Origin: Desulfobacter hydrogenophilus
Lineage (GTDB): Bacteria > Desulfobacterota > Desulfobacteria > Desulfobacterales > Desulfobacteraceae
DNA: 64,000 bases
Direction: 5' to 3'
Assembly: GCF_004319545.1 (NCBI RefSeq)
Contig: NZ_CP036313.1
Span: 434,001 to 498,000, forward strand
Shown: positions 32,816 through 41,018 of the stretch, one piece after another
Position numbering within the stretch: position 1 is the stretch's first letter
How the letters are laid out: each line of letters starts with the position of its first letter
Translations under genes and position numbers: made by a program
Notes under the pieces: generated by a model
Told to the model about the DNA's origin: nothing
Seen by the model: the letters and a program-made list of their open reading frames with translations, nothing else
Databases searched by the model: none

Positions 32816-33928
32816 CCCTAAAAGGGTTAAAAAAATACCGGCCGCAATCACGGTGCCTATAACACCTGCCACATTAGGCCCCATGGCATACATGAGCAGA
32901 TAGTTTTTCTTATCCGCTTCCATACCCACCTTATGTACGACCCTGGCAGCCATAGGTACAGCTGAGACACCGGCTGCACCCAGCAACGGATTGATTTTAT
33001 TTTTAGAAAGAAGGTTCATGAGTTTGGCAAGGAGCACCCCTGTCATGGTGGAAATCACAAATGCAAAAAGCCCCAGACAAAAAACAAATATCACCTGGGG
33101 CTTTAAAAAGTTCTCCGCATTCATGGTGGCGCCCACAGGCACCCCAAGAAAGATGGTGATGATATTCATCAATTCGTTCTGGGCAGCATCGTGCAGACGC
33201 CCCACCACGCCGGATTCTCTGAACAGATTGCCCAGCATGAACATGGCAATCAACGGGGCTGATGCCGGAACCAGCAAGATAATGACAAAGGTGGAAACAA
33301 TAGGGAAGAGCGTCTTTTCAAGCTTTCCCACCTTTCTGCCCTTGGGCATACGGATTCGTCTTTCGTCCGCAGTGGTCAAAAGCTTCATCACCGGGGGCTG
33401 GATAATGGGCACAAGGGCCATGTAGGAATAGGCAGCCACAACACAGACCCCTAAAAGGGAGGGAGCTAATTTGGATGCCAGAAATATGGTGGTGGGCCCG
33501 TCTGCGCCGCCGATGATACCGATGGTCGCCGCCTCTTTCAGGTCAAATCCAAAAGCCTGGGCCGCAAAAAAGGTTATGTACACCCCTGCCTGGGCCCCTG
33601 CACCAAGAAAAATCAGCCTGGGATTGGCAATGAGCGGCCCAAAATCAGTGAGCGCCCCAAGCCCTAAGAATATCACGGGCGGAATGATCTCCCAGTGGAT
33701 ACCATACTCGTAAAATTTCCAGAGCAGCCCTTCATGGGGGGCCATAAGCCCGGCTAAAGGAAGGTTCACCAGGATGATCCCGAACCCGATGGGCAACAGC
33801 AGAAGTGGCTCATAAGACTTTCCAATGGCAAGGTAGATCAGGGTCAACCCAATGATCCACATGACCACAAGACCTGGGGTAACATAAAACAGACCCGTGC
33901 TCTGAAACAGAGAATACAAAGCGCTCAT
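32810..33928 (-). CDS. gcdB: Sodium-pumping decarboxylase, membrane beta subunit (glutaconyl-CoA decarboxylase type)
   Basis: The 372-residue membrane protein matches the OadB/MmdB/GcdB family, which decarboxylates carboxybiotin and moves Na+ outward. About nine to eleven hydrophobic segments are visible. The family's sodium-site blocks IGIIGGADGPTTIFLASKLA and NIITIFLGVPVGATMNAENF are present, as is AAGVSAVPMAARVVHKVG. The ATG overlaps the stop of the small gamma-like gene (ATGA). It is the last gene of a five-gene operon with acyl-CoA dehydrogenase, biotin carrier, carboxyltransferase and the small membrane protein. The context favours glutaconyl-CoA over oxaloacetate or methylmalonyl-CoA as substrate. 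Confidence 0.92.
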   Translation of the reverse strand: MSALYSLFQSTGLFYVTPGLVVMWIIGLTLIYLAIGKSYEPLLLLPIGFGIILVNLPLAGLMAPHEGLLWKFYEYGIHWEIIPPVIFLGLGALTDFGPLIANPRLIFLGAGAQAGVYITFFAAQAFGFDLKEAATIGIIGGADGPTTIFLASKLAPSLLGVCVVAAYSYMALVPIIQPPVMKLLTTADERRIRMPKGRKVGKLEKTLFPIVSTFVIILLVPASAPLIAMFMLGNLFRESGVVGRLHDAAQNELMNIITIFLGVPVGATMNAENFLKPQVIFVFCLGLFAFVISTMTGVLLAKLMNLLSKNKINPLLGAAGVSAVPMAARVVHKVGMEADKKNYLLMYAMGPNVAGVIGTVIAAGIFLTLLGG

Positions 33929-34083
33929 TTATCCCCTCCAAGTCCTGCATCTTCCCTGGCTTTCCTTTTTGATTCCAGCACCGAGACCGCCGTTCCGGTA
34001 ATCTTAATGGAAAGATAAAGCAAGGTCATGCCTGTGAATACCCCGAAAAGACCGATGAGAAAAACCATTACCCCATCACCCAT
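33925..34083 (-). CDS. Small membrane subunit of the decarboxylase (gamma/delta-like, 52 aa)
   Basis: A 52-residue ORF starts at 34083, three bases after the carboxyltransferase gene, and its TGA overlaps the ATG of the beta subunit. It has one hydrophobic segment (VMVFLIGLFGVFTGMTLLYL) and a charged tail (SVLESKRKAREDAGLGGDK). Position, size and layout are those of the small OadG/GcdD-type subunit that holds the membrane complex together. It is too short for the usual ORF cut-off. Homology cannot be proven from such a short protein, but the tight coupling on both sides makes it a real gene. Confidence 0.85.
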   Translation of the reverse strand: MGDGVMVFLIGLFGVFTGMTLLYLSIKITGTAVSVLESKRKAREDAGLGGDK

Positions 34084-34086
34084 GAT

Positions 34087-35844
34087 TTATTCCTTTTCCT
34101 TTGCGGCCGCGTGATCCCGTATAATTCTGGGCAGGATCATCTGATGCTGGGGGCAGATGGATTTGGGATTCTGATAGGCAGCACCGGCAAAAGACTGCAT
34201 ATAGTGCCGCAAATCGGCAAGCCGTACCACCTCATCCACCATGCCGTGTTTTGCGCAGTAAAGCGGGGTTGATGTGTCCTTGTATTTCCGGGCAAGGGCA
34301 TTCATTTTCTCCACTACAGGTTCAAGATCCCGGCCCGCTTCCTTTTCCTTGACAAGCCGCCTTGCATAGGTGGCAACCGCAGCCGTCTCTCCGTGCATCA
34401 CACAAATTTCCGTGGCACAGGTACCCAGGGTAAAGGCATTGTTCCGGTTGGCCTGGGGGCCGCCCATGACATAGTGGGCTGCTGCGGTCCCCTTGCGCAG
34501 GATGGCAAGCATCATGGGAAGACCTGACTGCTGAATAGAGTAAATCAAGGACTGGCCCAAGCCTAAAAGCTCGGCTTTCTCCGCAATATCACCCACATCA
34601 ATGCCGGAGGTGTCCTGAAACCAGATCACAGGCACCCTGTCTCTGCCGCAAAGGGTCACAAATTCGTTCATCTTTAAAAGCCCCTGGCGATACAGCTTGG
34701 CGCCCATGCCGGGATAATCGGCATATTCAGGGTAGCCCTTGCCAAGATACCCCTGGCGGTTCCCGATGCAGGCCACAAGGAATCCGTCCACCTTACAAAG
34801 CCCTGTATAAATCTCAGGGCCGTAGTCGGGGCGGTATTCCATGTGCTCGGAACCATCCACAAGCCTTGCTAAAATGTCGTCGAAATCATATACGGTCTTG
34901 GAGGCGATGGGCAGGAGGCGCATGACATCTTCGGCCTCGAACGCCGGGGCCTTGGGCTCGGTTACCCTGAAAAATTCAGGGTCATAAGCCGGCAACTTTT
35001 TCATATAATCTCTAACGCCGTCCAGTACCTCTTTTTCCTCCTTGTACACAAAACGAAAAAAACCGGTGTGATCATAATGGGTGGCCACGGAGCCGGGTGG
35101 TTTTGCCCGGTGTTCTTTGGCTTTCTGGACCAGGGCTTCGGCCATGTCCACGGTAAACCCGCCCTGGGGGGCCATGCCGCTGACAATACCGGCACCGCCC
35201 ACGGCCATATTGCATTTTTCATGGGCAAAAAGCACTGTGGGGCTGATGGACTGGTAGCCGCCGCCGGCAGGGTTGGTGCCGTAAATGGCCGCCAGTACGG
35301 GGATACCTTTCTGCTCAAGTTCCGCATGCCTGAAAAACGGGGTGCCGGAACCTCTCCGGTTGGCATAAAATTTTTCCTGCTCCGTGAGCTTGGCCCCGCT
35401 GCAGTTAACCAGCCAGACCAGGGGGATATTCAGCCGTTCTGCAAGATCTGTGACCCGCAGGATGTTCTCGGACTGTCCGGCCAGCCAGGCACCGGCCATG
35501 ACCTTATTGTCAAAACCAATCACAACCGCCCATTTGCCCGCAATTTTTCCAAGGCCGTCAATGACATTGGTGGTGCCCTCAACATTATCCGCAGGGTTGA
35601 AAAGCGTATGAAGTGGTGTCCATGTGCCCGGGTCGACGATATATTCCAAGCGCTGCCATACGGTCATCTGGCCGCGCCGGTTGATTTTTTCTTCGGGCAG
35701 CCCTGCGTTTTTAACTTCCTCCACGGCGGCTAAAATCTTTTTTTCCGCCCCAAGGACCTGTTCGTAGTTATTCTGGGTACGCTTGATGGTACCCTTTTTC
35801 AGCGCTTTGCCAAAAGGCGCCATATGTTCAAAATAGGATTTCAT
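34087..35844 (-). CDS. gcdA: Glutaconyl-CoA decarboxylase alpha subunit (carboxyltransferase)
   Basis: The 585-residue protein transfers the carboxyl group of glutaconyl-CoA to biotin on the carrier. It has both crotonase-like halves of biotin-dependent carboxyltransferases: TEQEKFYANRRGSGTPFFRH, then GTNPAGGGYQSISPTVLFAH and GGAGIVSGMAPQGGF in the first, and GRDRVPVIWFQDTSGIDVGD, then RKGTAAAHYVMGGPQANRNN in the second. Length matches GcdA (about 587). The frame is open further upstream to 35904, but that part lies in a repeat element. Start ATG 35844 has AAGGAAAAACA before it and is preferred. The gene stands between the biotin carrier and the small membrane subunit. A short repeat-filled gap of about 150 bases to the carrier gene interrupts the operon. 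Confidence 0.9.
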   Translation of the reverse strand: MKSYFEHMAPFGKALKKGTIKRTQNNYEQVLGAEKKILAAVEEVKNAGLPEEKINRRGQMTVWQRLEYIVDPGTWTPLHTLFNPADNVEGTTNVIDGLGKIAGKWAVVIGFDNKVMAGAWLAGQSENILRVTDLAERLNIPLVWLVNCSGAKLTEQEKFYANRRGSGTPFFRHAELEQKGIPVLAAIYGTNPAGGGYQSISPTVLFAHEKCNMAVGGAGIVSGMAPQGGFTVDMAEALVQKAKEHRAKPPGSVATHYDHTGFFRFVYKEEKEVLDGVRDYMKKLPAYDPEFFRVTEPKAPAFEAEDVMRLLPIASKTVYDFDDILARLVDGSEHMEYRPDYGPEIYTGLCKVDGFLVACIGNRQGYLGKGYPEYADYPGMGAKLYRQGLLKMNEFVTLCGRDRVPVIWFQDTSGIDVGDIAEKAELLGLGQSLIYSIQQSGLPMMLAILRKGTAAAHYVMGGPQANRNNAFTLGTCATEICVMHGETAAVATYARRLVKEKEAGRDLEPVVEKMNALARKYKDTSTPLYCAKHGMVDEVVRLADLRHYMQSFAGAAYQNPKSICPQHQMILPRIIRDHAAAKEKE

Positions 35845-35860
35845 TTGTTTTTCCTTAATG

Positions 35861-35999
35861 TCGAACGGAACCCCGTGTTTGGACGAAAAGTTGCCCAGAT
35901 GCAAGGCGCAGGAAAATTTACAACCGGAGCATACTGACGTATGTGAGGATTGTAAATTTTGCTGTAACGCCGCAGGTGGGTGGCTTTTCGTTCAAACAC
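35861..35999. repeat. Palindromic repeat family, long copy inside the gcd operon
   Basis: The ends are GTGTTTGGACGAAAAG (35875-35890) and its near mirror CTTTTCGTTCAAACAC (35984-35999), with a left flank CGAACGGAACCCC. The inner part has a second palindrome, AAAATTTACAA..CATAC and GTATG..TTGTAAATTTT. The short copies at 52373 and 37583 share the ends, flank and words (GATGCAAGGCGC) but lack this inner palindrome. The element separates gcdC from gcdA and brings the stop codon of gcdC. Confidence 0.8.
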
Positions 36000-36214
36000 T
36001 AATCAATGACGGCTAAAAGATCATCCTCTTCCACAACATCTCCCTTCTTGACAACGATCTTTGATACAGTTCCGGAACAGGGCGCAAATATGGGGGTTTC
36101 CATTTTCATGGCTTCGATAACCAGAATTTCGTCGTCCTCTTCTATTGCCGCGCCCGGTTCAACGCTTAAGCTGACAATTTTTCCCGACAGTGGGGCAAGT
36201 AAGTCTTCAGACAT
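35999..36214 (-). CDS. gcdC: Biotin carrier protein of glutaconyl-CoA decarboxylase
   Basis: The 71-residue protein is a bare biotinyl domain. The biotinylated lysine is in VIEAMKMETPIFAP, and the domain's second half shows GTVSKIVVKKGDVVEEDD. Larger GcdC proteins have a proline/alanine linker in front; it is missing here, as in many small carrier subunits. The open frame extends upstream to 36379, but ATG 36214 has the ribosome binding site AAGGAG six bases before it, and the extra part overlaps the preceding gene. The last codon and stop fall at the edge of a repeat element. The gene follows the acyl-CoA dehydrogenase by 22 bases. Confidence 0.9.
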   Translation of the reverse strand: MSEDLLAPLSGKIVSLSVEPGAAIEEDDEILVIEAMKMETPIFAPCSGTVSKIVVKKGDVVEEDDLLAVID

Positions 36215-36236
36215 GTGAATCTCCTTTTTTAAGAAG

Positions 36237-37400
36237 TTATCTATTTGCTTTTCTGATACCCAGCTGATCCAGAGCAATAATCCACTTGCAGATATTGGCG
36301 GAACCTTCCACCATGGCATAGGTGGGTGCATCCCGGTAGTAGCGGGCCACGGGATATTCAGTGGAATAGCCGTAGGCACCCAGAATCCTCATGGCATAAT
36401 TGGCACATTTGTAAGCCACTTCGCCGGCCATATATTTAGCCATGGCCACATCCAGACCGTTGTTCAGTCGGCCCTGATCCTTGGCCCAGGCCGCTTTATA
36501 AACGAGAAGTCGAGTGGCTTCTATTTCCGTGGCCATCTGGGCGATCATGTCCTGGTTCATCTGGAACTCGCCGATCTTTTTGCCAAACTGTTTTCTCTCA
36601 TTGCAGTATTTCACGGCTTCGTCCAGGCAGGCCTGGGCCAAGCCCACGCCGCCGGCAGCCGCAGACAGACGGGTCTGGTTCAAAGATGAAAATACAATTT
36701 TAGCACCGTCACCGGGTTTGCCAAGGATATTTTCCTTGGGTACCTTGACATTGTCCAAAAACAGTTCCCCTGTGGGAGAAGAGTGGGACCCCAACTTATC
36801 CAGGGAAGAAGTTTTGATGCCGTCATAGTTTTTGGGTTCAATGACAAAAACGGACAGCCCCTTGGAACCGGCAGCCTTATCCGTATAGGCATAATAGAGC
36901 AAACAGTCTGCCACATCAGCATTGGAGATCCAAGTTTTATTGCCGTTGAGCAGCCAGTGATCACCTTTGTCTTCGGCGGTGGAGGCAATATTCATGACAT
37001 CGGAACCTGCATCCGGTTCAGTGATGCCGAACCCGCCGATGTATTCGGCGGTGCAAAGCTTTTCCACATATTTTTTGCGGACCGCTTCATCGCCGTATTT
37101 ATAAATGGTGTAAGCGCAGCCCAGCACCTGCATATTCACCTGGACCCGCAGGGATGAAGAGGCCTTGGCCAATTCTTCGGTAACAATCATGGCTGCCAGA
37201 AAGCCGATATCTTCTCCGCCGTACGCTTCGGGAATTACCGTGCCGAAATATCCCATGTCTCCCAAAGGCCGCATCACCTCTTTAATGGGCAGGTAGTGCG
37301 CCTCATCCCACTGGTCCGCATAAGGGACGATCTCTTTTTTAGCAAATTTTCGGATCTCTTTCTGAAGCATTTGCAGCTCTTTGCTTAATTCAAAATCCAT
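36237..37400 (-). CDS. Acyl-CoA dehydrogenase, probably glutaryl-CoA dehydrogenase
   Basis: The 387-residue flavoprotein is a standard acyl-CoA dehydrogenase: an N-terminal helical domain, the middle FAD strand block GGFGITEPDAGSD and WISNADVADC, and the C-terminal helices with ERKQFGKKIGEFQMNQ. The catalytic glutamate is in AMVEGSANICK. It leads an operon that continues with the biotin carrier, carboxyltransferase and membrane subunits of a glutaconyl-CoA decarboxylase. Sulfate reducers such as Desulfococcus are known to use a non-decarboxylating glutaryl-CoA dehydrogenase whose product is then decarboxylated by such a pump. On that basis the substrate is inferred to be glutaryl-CoA, giving glutaconyl-CoA. 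The family assignment is firm; the substrate is inference. Confidence 0.85.
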   Translation of the reverse strand: MDFELSKELQMLQKEIRKFAKKEIVPYADQWDEAHYLPIKEVMRPLGDMGYFGTVIPEAYGGEDIGFLAAMIVTEELAKASSSLRVQVNMQVLGCAYTIYKYGDEAVRKKYVEKLCTAEYIGGFGITEPDAGSDVMNIASTAEDKGDHWLLNGNKTWISNADVADCLLYYAYTDKAAGSKGLSVFVIEPKNYDGIKTSSLDKLGSHSSPTGELFLDNVKVPKENILGKPGDGAKIVFSSLNQTRLSAAAGGVGLAQACLDEAVKYCNERKQFGKKIGEFQMNQDMIAQMATEIEATRLLVYKAAWAKDQGRLNNGLDVAMAKYMAGEVAYKCANYAMRILGAYGYSTEYPVARYYRDAPTYAMVEGSANICKWIIALDQLGIRKANR

Positions 37401-37501
37401 TTTATGCTCCCTCGCCAGGCTGTTACAGAATGTTAATTTTTATTCAAGCTCAAGGCGTATGAAATTTTTAACCGCAGGAATATATAACATATTTTGGGGA
37501 T

Positions 37502-37530
37502 TAAATATTTGATTAAAAACAAATTGACAA
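37502..37530 (-). promoter_or_regulatory. Sigma-70 type promoter of the glutaryl/glutaconyl-CoA operon
   Basis: On the minus strand TTGTCA (37525-37530), a 17-base spacer and TATTTA (37502-37507) lie about 100 bases before the dehydrogenase start at 37400. The -35 box differs from TTGACA by two bases and the -10 from TATAAT by two. The surrounding sequence is AT-rich, as usual for promoters. Confidence 0.5.
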
Positions 37531-37582
37531 ACCGCTGTATTTTTATTGTATCCATGCTAATTTAATAATATTTACAGTCGAT

Positions 37583-37662
37583 ACAGATAACGAAAAACTA
37601 CCCATTTACAGCGTCACAAATGAATAATTTTTCGTTTAAACACGGGTTCTCGTTCAGGCACT
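37583..37662. repeat. Palindromic repeat family, diverged short copy
   Basis: AACGAAAAACTACCCATTTA is followed by a near mirror ending TAATTTTTCGTTTAAACAC and the flank GTTCTCGTTCAGGCACT. It matches the copy at 52373 in outline, ends and flank (CGTTCAGGTACT there), with many changes inside. It lies just beyond the stop of the ABC transporter ATPase gene. Confidence 0.6.
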
Positions 37663-37676
37663 GAATAGACTCGTCG

Positions 37677-38450
37677 TCAGGCCGCTTCAAAGGCGTCATC
37701 AACCGGCACCACCAGGGGGTAGCCCTTATGCCGGATAATTTCAACCGGCAGTCCATACACCTTTGTAAGCAGGTCCGACCGGATCTCTTCAATTTTTCCC
37801 GCTCCGAACACGGTGTGATTTTTTAAACAGATATACCGGTCCGCATACCGAAGTGCCGAATTCAGGTCATGCATGGTCATGATCACCGCAAGGTTGTGGT
37901 CCTGTACAATATCCCGGACAAGGCTTAAAATCCGTGTCTGATTTTTTAAGTCCAGACTGGAGGTGGGTTCATCCAGCAGCAGGATATCAGTTTCCTGGAC
38001 CAGGGCCCTTGCAATGGCCACCTGCTGGAGCTCTCCGCCGGAAAGTTCGTACAGGTTTTTAAGTGCCATGTGTGTCAGATTCAGGTGTTCTAAGACCGAC
38101 CCGACTTTTTTTAAGTCCGCCTTGGTGGCTGTAAACCGGATATGGGGATATCGCCCCATGAGAACGGCATCAAACACCGTAATTTTACCGGCTTCGTTAT
38201 ACTGGGCCACGTAGCTGATCTCTTTGGCAATCTGGCGGATATCCATGATTTTTAAAGATTTATTTTTGACATGAATCCGGCCCGTTGACGGGTTTAAAAT
38301 TTTATTCAGACACTTGAGTAATGTGGTTTTCCCCACACCATTGGGTCCCAATATTACGGTGATCTCACCCCGGGGAATGGAAAAACTGATATCCTCAAGG
38401 ATCTTAACGGATCTATACTGAAAGCCAACTTGGTTCACTGTCAGGATCAT
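37677..38450 (-). CDS. ABC importer ATPase, iron-siderophore/cobalamin type
   Basis: The 257-residue protein is the ATPase of a FecCDE/BtuCD-like importer. Walker A is LGPNGVGKTTLLK (about residues 34-46), the signature is ELSGGELQQVAIARAL, and Walker B is ILLLDEPTSSLD. The H-loop is ITMHDLNSALRYADRY. The ATG overlaps the stop of the permease gene by four bases, so both are translated together. With permease and binding protein it makes a complete importer on one transcript. The substrate could be an iron complex, haem or a cobamide; nothing in the sequence decides. Confidence 0.92.
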   Translation of the reverse strand: MILTVNQVGFQYRSVKILEDISFSIPRGEITVILGPNGVGKTTLLKCLNKILNPSTGRIHVKNKSLKIMDIRQIAKEISYVAQYNEAGKITVFDAVLMGRYPHIRFTATKADLKKVGSVLEHLNLTHMALKNLYELSGGELQQVAIARALVQETDILLLDEPTSSLDLKNQTRILSLVRDIVQDHNLAVIMTMHDLNSALRYADRYICLKNHTVFGAGKIEEIRSDLLTKVYGLPVEIIRHKGYPLVVPVDDAFEAA

Positions 38451-39517
38451 CTGGGATTGCCTTTAATAATGAGGTAAATGAAAACGGGTGCTCCTAAAAA
38501 TGCCGTAAAAATAGAGACCGGCAGCACATGGGGAAGCATAATCAACCGGGCAACCATATCTGCTGCCAGAAGAATCAAAGCCCCGGCCAGGATGGATGCC
38601 GGCAGCAGGAACCGGTGATCATCACCGATGATGCGCCGCACAATGTGAGGGGCGGCCAGACCCACAAAACTGATAATGCCCACAAAGCTGATGATCAAAG
38701 ACGTCATCAAAGAAGCGGCCAGCATGCCGGAAAGCCGGACCCATTCCACCCGTATGCCGATGCCTTTGGCGCTTTCATCCCCAAGGGCCATGCCGTTGTA
38801 GTCCCGGGATTTTACCAAAAAAAACCCGAGCAGTACAAGCACCACCGGGGCCACCAGCGCAATATCGTTCCAGTCCGCCCTGGCCAGGTCACCGAAAGTC
38901 CAGAACACCATGGCTGCCAGCTGCACATCATCGGCAAAAAATTGCAGCAGCATGGTCCCGGCAGTAAAAAGGGAGCCCAATGCCACGCCGGTGAGCACCA
39001 TGACGTGGGGGGATGCCTCTTTTTTGCCGGCTATAAAGATGATGATTAACGCGGTGATAATGGAAAATGAAAATGCAGTTGCCACGGTGATCACCGGACT
39101 TGAAATGGTCACGGCATCACCGGACGACGATGCCATCACCCCGGCTCCCATGATGATCACGGACAGTGCCGCCCCGAATGCGGCCGCATGGGAAATGCCC
39201 AGGGTAAAGGGTGAGGCCAAAGGATTTTTCAATACCGATTGCATCACGGCACCGGAAACCGCCAGGCCTGCCCCGCCTAAAATCGCAATCACGGTCTGGG
39301 GCAGCCGGATATGCCATACGATAAGATCTGCCTTCCGGGATGGTGCCTCCAGCATTAATGTCTGCAGCACATCCAGCAGGGGCAGTTGCACGGCCCCTTT
39401 GCACAAAGAGATGAGAAAAAGCCCTGTCACCAGGCTGAACAGGGCGAAAAGCAACCAGTATTTTTTACGAACATATCCGACATAGGCCTTGGGGACAACA
39501 CCATGATCAAAATGCAT
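38447..39517 (-). CDS. ABC importer permease, FecCD family
   Basis: The 356-residue protein has about ten membrane helices and the FecCD signatures: VWHIRLPQTVIAILGGAGLA then VSGAVMQSVLKNPLASPFTL near residues 80-125, GTMLLQFFADDVQLAAMVFW, and near the end GLAAPHIVRRIIGDDHRFLL. These belong to the type II importers for siderophores and vitamin B12. Its start lies five bases after the binding-protein gene and its end overlaps the ATPase gene. A homodimer would form the channel. The N-terminal 25 residues before the first helix are long but not unusual. Confidence 0.92.
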   Translation of the reverse strand: MHFDHGVVPKAYVGYVRKKYWLLFALFSLVTGLFLISLCKGAVQLPLLDVLQTLMLEAPSRKADLIVWHIRLPQTVIAILGGAGLAVSGAVMQSVLKNPLASPFTLGISHAAAFGAALSVIIMGAGVMASSSGDAVTISSPVITVATAFSFSIITALIIIFIAGKKEASPHVMVLTGVALGSLFTAGTMLLQFFADDVQLAAMVFWTFGDLARADWNDIALVAPVVLVLLGFFLVKSRDYNGMALGDESAKGIGIRVEWVRLSGMLAASLMTSLIISFVGIISFVGLAAPHIVRRIIGDDHRFLLPASILAGALILLAADMVARLIMLPHVLPVSIFTAFLGAPVFIYLIIKGNPR

Positions 39518-39522
39518 ATCCC

Positions 39523-40626
39523 TTATTTCGCCCCTAAATAAACCGGCTTGAATGCCTTATTATGGAACAGGGCATCCATGTCTGCATATACTTTGGCGGA
39601 CAGCAAAAATTCATAAATTTCATCTGCCTTTTTTACCGGGTCAACATCGGCAAACTGGTCCGGATAAAGCATTTTTCCCACATACCAGGCATCGGCCAAG
39701 ATAGAGCCGAAATTCTGGGTATACCAATTATAAGGCAACACCCCGTAGACCCGGCCATTTGCCACGGCATCCAATGCCTGGAATACGGGATCGGTTTTTA
39801 ACTCATAAAGCCCGCCATGGTCTTCACCCATCTGCAGGGTCGAAAGATCCAGAAACAAAACCTGGGGATTTTCATCCAGTAACTTCTCTTTGGAAAAACT
39901 TGAATGGGATAAATTTTGCACTCTAACGTCAGATGCCCTTGCAATATTGGCGGCATTCACAAACTCAAAGGGCGGATAACTGGGTTCTGTGGACAAAAAT
40001 CCATGGGGGCCTTTATGTGCAATGCCGCCAACAAAACACGTTTTTTTATTTTCAATGACTGCGGTGCGCTGATTGAGTTCAGCGATCTGCTTGTCAAAAA
40101 AGCCGATCAACTCATCAGCCCGTTCTTTCCGGTTCAGCACCTGGCCGATGATCCGCAGACTTTTATAAACAACGTCCCTTTGAACCGCAAGATTACCATA
40201 TCCCAGCACCACCACCGGGATATCTGTTTTCTGTGATAATTCAACCGGGTCATAGCCCATGGTCGCATAGGTTTTAAAAATAACCTGGGGCGGTGTTGCA
40301 AGCCCCAAAATTTTTTCAGGATCATCGTTTCCCCTGAACTCTCCGAATACCGGCAACTTTTTGTACTGGGGATTGGCAATGGCATAGGGCCTTGCATCAA
40401 ACTTTTTTCTGGCCGTTTCCATATCATCCACAGCCACCACCAAATCCTGGGCATTAAAATAGGTGATCAGGCGCAAAGCTCCCGGACCCGAGCAGATAAT
40501 ACGGCTGATTTGATTTGGTACAGCCACTGTTTTACCCCTGCTGTCCAAAATGTTTTTTGCATTTACCGGAAAAACAGACAGGATCAGAAACAGGCCGGCA
40601 CAGAACAATGCAAATGTTGTCTTCAT
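39523..40626 (-). CDS. ABC importer periplasmic binding protein, iron-complex type
   Basis: The 367-residue protein starts with a clear signal peptide (LFCAGLFLILSVFPVNAK). It has the two-lobed cluster A-II binding fold: the first lobe with SRIICSGPGALRLITYFNAQ, the linker helix region at about 150-190, and the second lobe with GGIAHKGPHGFLSTEPSYPP. A C-terminal run VYGVLPYNWYTQNFGSILAD is typical of iron-complex binders of anaerobes. It is first in the operon with permease and ATPase. No Fur box or riboswitch is evident in the 390 bases before it, so the inducing signal is unknown. Confidence 0.9.
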   Translation of the reverse strand: MKTTFALFCAGLFLILSVFPVNAKNILDSRGKTVAVPNQISRIICSGPGALRLITYFNAQDLVVAVDDMETARKKFDARPYAIANPQYKKLPVFGEFRGNDDPEKILGLATPPQVIFKTYATMGYDPVELSQKTDIPVVVLGYGNLAVQRDVVYKSLRIIGQVLNRKERADELIGFFDKQIAELNQRTAVIENKKTCFVGGIAHKGPHGFLSTEPSYPPFEFVNAANIARASDVRVQNLSHSSFSKEKLLDENPQVLFLDLSTLQMGEDHGGLYELKTDPVFQALDAVANGRVYGVLPYNWYTQNFGSILADAWYVGKMLYPDQFADVDPVKKADEIYEFLLSAKVYADMDALFHNKAFKPVYLGAK

Positions 40627-41018
40627 TTTAACTCCTTGAACTAAAAAAGCCGCAAAGGTTCGACGCCTTTAAAAAAGGATGTCTGCATGCCTTCGTGGCT
40701 TAAAATTTATATGTCTGACAGAATCTACTTAAATGGCTGCCTTCAAACAGCGTTGCGCTAATCCTATTGAACAGGCAATTAAGTGTCAAGATATTCAAGA
40801 AAAGGGTCTTCCTATGAATTGAAACAATTTACCGATCTGCCAATCTTTTTCTTACAATTTTCTGATGGGTCATGGTAAGGACCGCAGATTAAATAACTTG
40901 AACGAAATAGCTTGCCTTTTAGCCCATCTACTTCGTTGCATCAAAGACCCAATAGGTAAAGATCCGCCCGGAAAAAGCCGGCATGATGATTTTCCGGGCA
41001 GATGAGATATGACTGGTT
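40627..41018. other. Gene-free stretch with a repeat-like block
   Basis: The 392 bases between the ABC importer and metF hold no ORF. From about 40880 to 40960 runs a diverged copy of the repeat seen at 24.2 kb (GAACGAAATAGCTTGCCTTT, then CATCTACTTCGTTGCATCAA). The metF terminator hairpin is at its right end. The promoter of the ABC operon must be at the left end; no clear boxes are seen. Confidence 0.4.
40966..40999 (-). terminator. Hairpin after metF
   Basis: GCCCGGAAAA (40966-40975) and TTTTCCGGGC (40990-40999) form a perfect 10-bp stem with a 14-base loop, twenty bases after the metF stop. No long U tract follows on the minus strand, so termination efficiency is uncertain. Confidence 0.5.

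Noticed and set aside
35845..35904. Twenty-residue N-terminal extension of GcdA
   Set aside because: The extra codons lie in the repeat element and the ribosome binding site favours ATG 35844.
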